From contig JAGFBZ010000736.1 in NCBI GenBank assembly GCA_018398805.1, forward strand, positions 1 to 64,000: a stretch of 64,000 nucleotides of DNA, read 5' to 3'. The notes under the pieces were generated by a model. It worked only from the letters and a program-made list of their open reading frames with translations. It ran no database searches and was not told the origin of the DNA. Both the position numbers and the translations under genes were made by a program. Positions 46,401 to 57,643 of this stretch are shown here, one piece after another. Within the stretch, counting starts at the first letter, position 1, and the number at the start of each line of letters is the position of its first letter. The DNA is from Hirundichthys speculiger (taxonomy: Eukaryota; Chordata; Actinopteri; Beloniformes; Exocoetidae).

Positions 46401-49400
46401 CTACGGTAGACGGTGAAACGATGGTGAAACGATGGTGAAACGGCTGCTACTTTAGATGGTGAAATGATGGTGAAACGGCTGCTACTTTAGATGGTGAAAC
46501 GACGGTGAAACAGCTGCTACTTTAGACGGTGAAACGATGGTGAAACGGCTGCTACTTTAGACGGTGAAACGACTGTGACGCGGCTGCTACTTTAGATGGT
46601 GAAACGACGGTGAAACAGCTGCTACTGTAGACGGTGAAACGATGGTGAAACGGCTGCTACTGTAGACGGTGAATCGGCTGCTATTTTAGACGGTGAAACG
46701 ATGGTGAAACGGCTGCTACTGTAGACGGTCAAACGATGGTGAAACAGCTGCTACTTGAGACGAAGAAAAGACGGTGAAGCTGCTGCTACTTTAGACGGTG
46801 AAACGACGATGAAACAGCTGCTACTGTAGACGGTGAAACGATGGTGAAACAGCTGCTACTTTAGAGAATGAAACGACGGTGAAACAGCTGCTACTGTAGA
46901 CGGTGAAACGCCGGTGAAACAGCTGCTACTTTAGATGGTGAAATGATGGTGAAACGGCTGCTATTTTAGACGGTGAAACAACGGTGAAGCGGCTGCTACT
47001 GTAGATGGTGAAACGACTGCTACTTTAGATGGCGAAACGATGGTGAAACGGCTGCTACTTTAGATCGTGAAACGAAACGGCTGCTACATTAGATGGTGAA
47101 ACGGCTGCTACTGTAGACGGTGAAACGACGGTGAAGCGGCTGCTATTTTAGACGGAGAAACGATGGTGAAACGGTTGCTACTTTAGATGGTGAAGCAGCT
47201 GCTACTTTAGACGGTGAAACGGCTGCTACTGTAGACGGTGAATTGGCTGCTACTTTAGATGGTGAAACGACGGTAAAACAGCTGCTGCTGCAGACGGTTA
47301 AACGATGGTGAAACAGCTGCTACTTTAAATGGTGAAACAATGGTGAAATGGCTGCTACTTTAGACGGTGAAACGATGGTGAATCGGCTGCTACTGTAGAC
47401 GGTGAAATGGCTGCTTCTTTAGACGGCGAAATGACGGTGAAACGGCTGAGTCAATATCACCATAAGGTGCCTTTGAGACTTCCCAATTTCCCTCAAAAAA
47501 AGCTGAGATTTTCCATTTAACTTCACAGTTATTGTATTAAGTAGATGTTATGCTGTTAGAAATGCATGTTGGTCAAGCTCCCACACTTTTTATAAATTAA
47601 CTGCAAGCAGACAATGTACACGCAAGCAGCAAAATATGTCAACCCTGTCACGGACAATTTCAAAGTAGAATAAATACTTTATAATTACACAGTGATTATA
47701 AAATGTATATTTTCAGAAAGCCATTTAGTCCCTTTCTCAACACTATGTTTTAGTTAATGGGAAAAGTATTTGAATAGTAATGAAATTAGGGCAAACTATT
47801 TGTTTCTCTATAAAATCAGCGAGAATTGCACTTTCTTTTCTAAATAAAATCTAACAACAAAGATATCTGGTCAAACTTTCAAACAATTCTATTTGGCCCT
47901 CACTTGTTTATAAAGGAATCACAGAAAGAGTTTGCTTACTTGTGAAAATAAATTGTTTATTTTCTTCAAACATGAAAATAACAGGATGGACAGTAACATG
48001 ACAGGGTGGACCTTGGGCATAACAGGGTGGACACATTGTGATAGGTCATTGAAAGGCCTCATTTTGCAATAAATCAAAAAGAAATTATGTAAAAAAAAAA
48101 AAAAATGACAGAGGTCCTTTTCCCATGTAGGGGGAAATTACCAGGTGAACAGACCGGTTTTGATCCACTCTACCTGCAGCAAAACACCAAAAATTAGCCA
48201 TTAATGTGGCATTCCAGAGTAACATCATTCTGCCCAGTTAAAGTCAAACATTCAACTGTAGAACGAGAAGAAAAATGTTTTTTTTAAGTGGAGAACGATT
48301 GATTTGAAAAAACAGAATATCACTGAACATCACTGAGACACATCTCCATACATTCTTCCTTTCTGCAGAGGCATGGCTCAATTCTGCAGTTGCTGTTCCA
48401 CATATTTCCATGCAAACGCTTCAATCTGTACAGAACGTTTGTTCACAGCCTATGGTTCTGGTATTAGGCAAAGTACCTGCCAGTCATGGTACCAACAGAT
48501 GTCATCCTGGAGACTTGGCCAATGGAACTTGTTTATGCCATAGCGGTGCATACACTTAACTTTCACACTGTGCCCTTCAACATCTCTGATAACACCTGGG
48601 TATGCTTCATTGTCGTAATTAACGACGCACCACTCTCCAATGTGCTTTACCTCAATGATTTCTGGTCTCCAAGGATTATCTGGTGTCTTTCCACATGCTG
48701 GGGACTCGTCGGATGAAACAGGAACATTAGCTAGAGTGACTTCTTGAAGGTTATAGCAAGAACAGTCCAAAACACCTTCCTCCCTTTTACACAGACATGA
48801 AATGTCTCTGTATTTCATTTGGCCAGGTTTCAGACTGATAGCTTGGTGGATTCTCATAGTGCCTTTTATGGCAGCTATTGCAGGTACCTCAGTCTTGGAT
48901 TCAATATCCCTCTCTGGGACGTAGAACAGCTCGACGGATGTGTCAAGGCTTTTCAGCTTGTCATACAAGGTCTGGGTATCAGGAATGTCTCCTCCATGGG
49001 CTACAATCCGGTCTGCTGACCTCTTGAGGGCCCCACCCACACCATCTGGTGCCCCCTTGCCATGACTAGCCTCAAAGAAATTCCACGTTATTTCTTTGAA
49101 GCCATACTTGTAGGGTTCTGTTGAGAGGTAGAAGAAATTTCCCTTTTGTCGATACTGCGTTGCAGGCCCGTCACTGAAAAAATGAAGTATGCTGACTTGT
49201 GGGTGTCGTTCTCTCAGTACCTTCAGAACTGGATCGAGGTGGGCCCAGATGGCCACAGGGTCGTGTCTTCTGGAGGGTGATATGGAGCAGAAGGTGTGTG
49301 GCGCTTGTTCACCAGTGGTGTAGAGCACTCCAGTGTGCAGACTGGCCTGCTTGTGTGAACCACCAAAATGCACAGATTGTATTTCTTCACTGTACTTGCA

Positions 49401-52400
49401 TGAGTAATTTTCGCTAAAATCTATATGCAAGAGGGACTCGTTGTGCTTCAGGCTGCTCCTGAGCTCCCTGTAGGCATCAAACTGCCATTTAATGTTGAAA
49501 ACATGGCGCCTAAAATGGAGAAGCCTCTCCTGGAAGTCTGTGTTAAGGTCATGCTCTGTTGTTGTTAGCTCCCTTTTCACTGTGATTGTTGACACCTTCT
49601 CATCCTTCGTGATCTTCTCTGTCATCCACTGAGATAAACGGATCTTCTCTTTCCCAGGAGTTTTCAGCAATGGGTGACAAGTTAGGAAGCATTCCCTGCA
49701 CTCACCGTAAGCACAGACCTTGGCTTTCGGGTCACACATGGTTGCCACAGACATTTCCTCTATGTTTCTTGAGGACAGTAACCCTTGGCTCTGCAAGGCA
49801 TTGGCAATGAATTGCAAGTTCTCATGTTTTTTGCAGAGACATGTGTCACGGTCAGAGGAAGAGGGGGTTACCACCCAAAAGGGTCTGAGACGGCAAAAGG
49901 AGGTGTATGACATGTGGCCAATATGCTCAGAGACAAACCTCCTATGCAAGTTCTTCATTGTATCAGTAAGCAACCTCTTTTGCATCTTTTTCTTCAGCTG
50001 TGTGACTGTTTGTTTGCGGCCAGTCGTCATTCGACTGACATCATCTCGAAGAAAAAATGATGTAACATTCTTTCTTATCTCATTTCGACTGATGCACTTC
50101 CTCCCATGATAGGTAAGATCCACAGGATACTTTGCTCTCTTCTTAGAGTAGCCAAAAGCAGTCTGGGCATGCTTTTGGAGCTTGTACTTCTTCAGAATGT
50201 TTCCACTGACCACTTTTGCTATCAACTGCTTCTCTCTGTTTGTTTTTGCATGTTCATATTTTCTTCTAATATCCTCAATCAAGGATGTATGGAAAAGAAG
50301 AGCTCTCTTGATAGGTGAATTCACTTTTTTACGTGCCAACAAAGCATTCACTTGTGTACGTGGTGATTTGGATGATCTTTCTTTCTTGGCCCTATGGTAC
50401 CTCTTCTTATATTTCTCAGTTTTAGTTTTGTCTTTTTCGAGCTGTGCCTCCAATATTTCGATTTGTTTTTTCAGTTTCCTCTTCGAACTCCTTCGAATGC
50501 TTTCCCCTTGACGCTGTTGCCTGAAACACAAAATATTTGTGAGGATTTTTAGTAAGATTTTAGCAAGTTAGTTGTCAATATGTCATTTCTTGGGGACACT
50601 TGATACTTTAAAATAATTCAAAACTTTCTAATAAGTCTCATCAGCTACACTTCCAATGATCTAACCTGGAGGGCCCTGGCTCACATTGATTTTCAGGAGT
50701 TTCAGCAGCTGCAGGGGAGTTGGGTGGTGTCTCTGCCTGTAGCAAAGCACTGGCCCTGTTTCTGATTCTGGCTCGACTTTTTGCCTCTCTCCATTTCTTT
50801 CTTTTTGCCCTCTTCTCTCTCTCACTGAGCTCATTGACACCCTTCTTCTTTCCAGCCTCTCTGTCTTTTTTCCATTTGTCCCTTTCCTTCTCAAGATACT
50901 TTCTTCTTCTTTCTGGGTCAGCATCACGGCGTTCCCGATATCTCCTTGCTATCTCAGCTCCTTTTGATCTCTTACCTTGAAAAACATTCAAAATCTTTTT
51001 CAAGAGGCTTGCTGATACATTTTACTATGTATAGCATGTCCTGTTATAAAATGTCTGTAATAGCTGTTGTAATATATGTAATTTTATCAGCATGTGGCCT
51101 AAACAAATGCAAATGTACTTCCTGTCATGAACCATGTCCACCCTGCCATGGAAGGCTTGCTGACAGGGTGGACAATGACAGGGTGGACATTTTTGGTTAA
51201 TGTTAGCATTTATTGAGCACATGGTGGACCTTCACTTAGCAACATGATTCAGTTAGCAAGTGGACTGTGTGCTGTTTAACACATATATTTCAAATTTCTG
51301 AAAGGTTTTTATATTAATTGATATTTCACTATGACAGAGTTGACATGTTAAGCTTGACAACATCTAACTACACACCTAATATGATGAAAATTATGAAAAA
51401 TAAGTGTAAATACTTACTCTGCAACCAGCCACTGTTTCAGTCTTCATTGAAGAAAGACAAAATGGTGGTTGTGATGTCACTAAAAACATCAGTGGGTTTC
51501 TTAAAGGGACAGTTAGCCCAAAATGACAGGGTGGACAGCAATTTCAGGAACACATGCAAAATGTTCAATATTATTATGAAAATAGAATATACATGATCAA
51601 AATGACTTGTTTTATCAAATAACTTGTTGTGACAATAAAATCATGTTAAAAAGATTTTGATTTAGTATCATTTAACCACTTATTACACACACTGAAGTTA
51701 GCAGAACAGTGTGTGGGACATGCCAAAATCGTGTAAATCCAAAGAAAAAAATGGTATAAAATGAAGGAAACATATTTTAAGAGACATATTATTGTACTGA
51801 TATGTGTGTAAGTCTTTGGTCACTTATAATAAGACCTCAGAGTTTAATTATTTTGCTACATTTTCATGATGATTGAGTGATTCTGATGAGGACACCAAAG
51901 GCACTTTATAGTGATATTGACTCGGCTGCTACTTTAGATGGCGAAACGACAGTGAAACGGCTGCTACTTTAGATCGTGAAACGGCTGCTACTTTAGACTG
52001 TGAAACGGCTGCTACATTAGATGGTGAAACGGCTGCTACTTTAGACGGTGTAACGGCTTCTTTTTAGATGGTGAAACGATGGTGAAACGGCTGCTACTTT
52101 AGACAGTGAAACGGCTGCTACTGTAGATGGTGAAACGGCTGCTAGTTCAGACGGTGAAATGACGGGGAAATGGCTGCTAGTTTAGATGGGGAAACGACGC
52201 CGAAACAGCTGCTACTTTAGACGGTGTACGGCTTCTTCTTTAGATGGTGAAACGATAGTGAAACGGCTGCTACTTTAGATGGTGAAACGGCTGCTACTGT
52301 AGACGGTGAAATGGCTGCTAGTTTAGAAGCTGAAATGATGCTGAAACGACGCTAAAACGACGCTGAAACGGCTGCTATTTTAGACAGTGAAATGGCTGCT

Positions 52401-55400
52401 ACTTTAGACGGGGAAGCGATGGTGTAACGAAGGTGAAACAACGCTGAAACGACTGCTACTGTAGACAGTGAAACAGCTGCTACTATAGGCGGTGAAACAA
52501 CGGTGAAACGACTGTGAAACGAAGGTGAAACGATGCTGAAATGATGGTGAAACGGCTGCTACTGTAGACGGTTAAAAGACGGGGAAACGACGTAGGAAAC
52601 GATGGGGAAACGACTGCTTCGTTAGACGGTGAAACCGCTGCTACTTTAGACGGTGAAACCGCTGCTACTTTAGACGGTGAGGCTGAAACAGCTGCTACTT
52701 TAGGCAGGAAAACGACGGTGAAACGACGGCGAAATGACAGGGAAACGACGGTCAAACGATGGTGAAACGGCAGTGAAACGACGGTGAAATGACGGGGGAA
52801 ACAATGGGGAAATGACTGCACAGCGCAAATTCTGCTGGAAGGACTCTTTCTGGTCAGTTGAACGACAGCTCATTTATGGATGTTGTCGTCCTCCAGCAGA
52901 AGTCGCAGATTCAACTCTTGTCCTCTGACCCTTTGCTATATGTCTTCCTCTTCTCTCTCTGCCCCACTTTCCTATTTCTCAACTTACAATCATAAAGGCC
53001 AAAAGAGCCGCAAAATCTTTAAAAAGAAAGGACGATTTCAAAGGGGGAGGAGCTTGAGCACCACCTGCTCATACGTGTTTTGTATCAGTGCTGTTGGATT
53101 GCTCATTGCTAAATCGATGTAGATCCATGGATCCTTACAGCGCTACTATTCAGACAGTTCTGTTGGAGGCAGCGTAGCCCACGGGATTTGTGCTCTTCAA
53201 AGATACCACGTTGGGTCACCATTTATGTGTGACAGACAGTAAGACTTTATTGAGAAGTTAGAAGGTTAAGGTCAGACACATTAGTCCTTTCTCTGCAAAA
53301 TCCCATCTTGTGATGCTGTCTGGTCCATGTTTGTATTCATGGTTATCTAGTGACGAGTGTCGTGAGCCTGACCTCACTTCAATATTGTTGCTCAGTAAGT
53401 TCCCTTCTGTGTCACACCAGGATAACTGAAACTTCTGTGTTTAATCCTTTTAATTCTTTACACTGGCAAGAAGCTGATTTTAGCTGGAGCCCGTGTTTAG
53501 CCTCGTTGTTCTGACGCTCCCTCTTTCTCTGCATTTTATATTGTCATTATCACATCTCTGTTGGGTCAAGCAGGATGTTCCCAGTCCTTCTAAAAAATCA
53601 AGGCGATGCTGAAAGAGCTGGTTCTGCTTTGATGGCTTGTATCACAGCATTCAGTCCATTTCCATCCCCGTCTTCTTCGATTCTCTTTGGGCTGAAGCTG
53701 GACTGGACTTCTGGTTCTAAGGCTCTGGTCTAAGTTCTGTGATACACTCTGACTGTGAATCATTGTGAGTCAGTGCATAACAGAACTTTGTCCCGGCTCT
53801 GACAACTCCTCAGATGGACCTGTAGAGATCCAGCTGCACCTCCTCCCTGAGATGAGTGCTCTACCAGGAAGGAGCAGCTTTTTTCTCCTCTGTAAAACAG
53901 GATTTTCAACAGACTGGATATGTCATTCCCATCTTGGAGACCAATCTGGGATATTTTTTCTCCAGTTAAGTTGGGCCATCTTTGGATTATTGTTTTCCTC
54001 CTGATGGCTATTCTCAGTCACCTCAGAGAGCAGGAGCAGAAGAGTATCAGCAGGTGATCAGCAGGATCTGGACACAACGAGAACAAAGCTTCCAACCTCT
54101 GAAACCTTTGGGTGACGTCAAAAGGTCTTTGTCCAGTTCATCTTCTCCAGTCTATGGGAGTCTGTTGGGATAATATGGAACTATATCTAAGATGAGAAGG
54201 AGGTTTAAAACGACCCACTGGTGTTGGAGCTCTGGATGTGACAGGAGCACAGCTAAATTATTGAACATGTCTCTTCCATGTTGTTGCAGGAACCTTCCCT
54301 CTACACAGTAAAAGCCGTTTTTATACTTGACAATGATGGAAACAGACTTCTGTCCAAGGTGAGTTTTAAAGTGATCTTCTCATATTTAATCCCTTTTACC
54401 TCAATTTATATTTACTCCTTTATGTAATCTGTGGTGTCGTTAAACGATCCTGAGAATCATCCTCTGTCACAGTTGAAACACCACTGCTTTTCCCTCTTTG
54501 GTTCCCCCTCGCAAATGAACAATCGAACCAACGCAACGGTTCCCCTCGCAAACGAACAATCGAACCAACGCGACGGTTCCCCTCGCAAACGAACAATCGA
54601 ACCAACACGACGGTTCCCCTCGCAAACGATCCAACGCGACGGTTCCCCTAGCAAACGAAAAATCGAACCAAACCAACGGTTCCCCTCGCAAACAAACAAT
54701 CGAACCAACGCGACGGTTCCCCTTGCAAACGAACGATCGAACCAACGCGACGGTTCCCCTCGCAAACGAACAATCGAACCAACGCGACGGTTCCCCTCGC
54801 AAACGAACAATCAAACCAACATGACGGTTCCCCTCGCAAACGAACCAACGCGACGGTTCCCCCTCGCAAACCAACAAATGAACCAACGCGACGGTTCCCC
54901 TCGCAAACGAACAATCGAACCAACGCGACGGTTCCCCTCGCAAACGAAGAATCGAACCAACGCGACGGTTCCCCTCGCAAACGAAGAATCGAACCAACGC
55001 GACGGTTCCCCTCGCAAACGAAGAATCGAACCAACGCGACGGTTCCCCTCGCAAACGAACAATCGAACCAACGCGACGGTTCCCCTCGCAAACGAACAAT
55101 CAAACCAACATGACGGTTCCCCTCGCAAACGAACCAACGCGACGGTTCCCCCTCGCAAACCAACAAATGAACCAACGCGACGGTTCCCCTCGCAAACGAA
55201 CAATCGAACCAACGCGACGGTTCCCCTCGCAAACGAAGAATCGAACCAACGCGACGGTTCCCCTCGCAAACGAAGAATCGAACCAACGCGACGGTTCCCC
55301 TCGCAAACGAAGAATCGAACCAACGCGACGGTTCCCCTCGCAAACGAAGAATCGAACCAACGCGACGGTTCCCCTCGCAAACGAAGAATCGAACCAACGC

Positions 55401-57597
55401 GACGGTTCCCCTCGCAAACGAACAATCGAACCAACGCGACGGTTCCCCTCGCAAACGAACAATCGAACCAACACGACGGTTCCCCTCGCAAACGAACCAA
55501 CGCGACGGTTCCCCCTCGCAAACCAACAAATGAACCAACTCAACAGTTCCCCTCGCAAACGAACAATCGAACCAACGCGACGGTTCCCCTCGCAAAAGAA
55601 CAATCGAACCAACGGGACGGTTCCCCTCCCAAACGAACAATCGAACCAACGCGACGGTTTCCCTCACAAACGAAGAATCGAACCAACGCGACGGTTCCCC
55701 TAGCAAACGAAGAATCGAACCAACGCGACGGTTCCCCTCGCAAACGAACCAACGCGATGGTTCCCCCTCGCAAACCAACAAATGAACCAATGTGACGGTT
55801 CCCCTCGCAAACGAACAATCGAACCAATGCGACGGTTCCCCTCGCAAACGAAGAATCGAACCAACGCGACGGTTCCCCTCGCAAACGAAGAATCGAACCA
55901 ACGCGACGGTTCCCCCTCGCAAACCAACAAATGAACCAACTTGACGGTTCCCCTCGCAAACGAACAATCGAACCAACGCGACAGTTCCCCTCGCAAAAGA
56001 ACAATCGAACCAACGCGACGGTTCCCCTCGCAAACGAACAATTGAACCAACGCGACGGTTTCCCTCGCAAACGAACAATCGAACCAATGCGACGGTTCCC
56101 CTCACAACGAAGAATCGAACCAACGCTACGGTTCCCCTCGCAAACGAACGATCGAACCAACGCGACGGTCCCCCTCGCAATCGAACCAAAGCGACGGTTC
56201 CCCTCGCAACGAAGAATCGAACCAACGCCACGGTTCCCCTCACAACGAGGAATCGAACCAACGCCACGGTTCCCCTCGCAAACGAACGATCGAACAAACG
56301 CGACGGTTCCCCTCACAACGAGGAATCGAACCAACGCGACGGTTCCCCTCGCAAACGAACGATCGAACAAACGCGAAGGTTCCCCTCGCAACGAAGAATC
56401 GAACCAACGCGACGGTTCCCCTCGCAACGAAGAATCGAACCAGCGCGACGGTTCCCCTCGCAACGAAGAATCGAACCAACGCGACGGTTGCCCTCACAAA
56501 CGAACAAACGAACCAACGCGACGGTTCCCCTCGCAACGAGGAATCGAACCAACGCGACGGTTCCCCTCGCAAACGAATGATCGAACCAACGCGACGGTCC
56601 CCCTCGTAAACGAACAATCGAACCAACGCGACGGTCCCCCTCGCAAACGAACAAACGAACCAACGCGATGGTTCCCCTCGCAACGAACAATAGAACCAAC
56701 GCGACGGTTCCCCTCGCAAACGAACGATCGAACCAACGCGACGGTCCCCCTCGCAAACGAACAATCGAACCAACGCGACGGTCCCCCTCGCAAACGAACG
56801 ATCGAACCAACGCGACGGTTCCCCTCGCAAACGAACGATCGAACCAGCGCGACGGTTCCCCTCGCAAATGAACGATCGAACCAACGCAACGGTTGCCCTC
56901 GCAAATGAACAAATTTCTGCAGAGAAACATGGGACTAATGTCAGGAGAAGAACTAAAGCATTAAAGCCACTGTATGTAGTAATACCACTTCTGACCACAT
57001 GGGGGTGTACAGATCTGTTGCATTGACAAAAGAGCCACTGACAACCAAAAGATGAAAAGGACAAAAAGGAAGAGGCACCTCTGGTCCAGCTGGTGGTTCA
57101 GGAGCATCCCAGCCCCCCAGACATAGAGAGAGATGTTTTACTTCAGTCCTCATTTCTGTTTCAGTACTACGATCCTGAGCTGTACCCCTCCATGAAGGAG
57201 CAGAAGAACTTTGAGAGCAACGTTTTCAACAAAACTCACAAGGCAGACAGTAAGTTCTTGTTTCTGTGCATCTTTCGTGCTTCCTCCCTTCAGTGTTCTC
57301 AGTCCTGAACCTCTGCGATGGTTTTAGCCGTGGAAATTAAAAAGCAGTCCCATCTCTGTTTCTGACCTGGTGGATGCTGGGAGTGTCGAGACAAACCTGC
57401 TCAGCTGCTCCTCCGACACCTGATCCGATCCCGGCATTCTCGTCGCCCTCTCAGTGTTCCTCCTTTTGTTCCAAACTCCTCCTTCATTCCTTCTTTTATA
57501 CACTTCTCATTTTCTCCCTGTTATGCTCTGTCTTCCCGCTCAGCATCTCTTTATTCTTTCTTCTAACCAACTCATTTAATCCTTTTTTGTGTGTAAA

Positions 57598-57643
<46 letters not shown>

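Larger units (their letters stand above)
47448..51923 (-). mobile_element. 4,476-bp autonomous-looking DNA transposon with 28-bp TIRs and 4-bp TSD
   Basis: Both ends carry inverted repeats starting GAGTCAATATCAC, matching at 26 of 28 bases (47448-47475 and 51896-51923). Flanks are GGCT at 47444-47447 and 51924-51927; removing the element and one GGCT restores the satellite motif GAAACGGCTGCTAC. The element interrupts the composite satellite of copz2 intron 1 and has its own, non-repetitive composition. It contains one two-exon gene on the minus strand with no internal stop. Several copies of a 14-bp motif TGACAGGGTGGACA lie near both ends. The 4-bp duplication and DDE-type protein fit groups such as Sola, Chapaev, Academ or Ginger. 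I lean towards a Sola-like element but cannot test it here. Confidence 0.93.

Noticed and set aside
54648..56297. 549-codon frame on the minus strand and 454-codon frame on the plus strand
   Set aside because: Both run through the 37-bp array, whose unit lacks stops in nearly all frames; they lie inside a copz2 intron.
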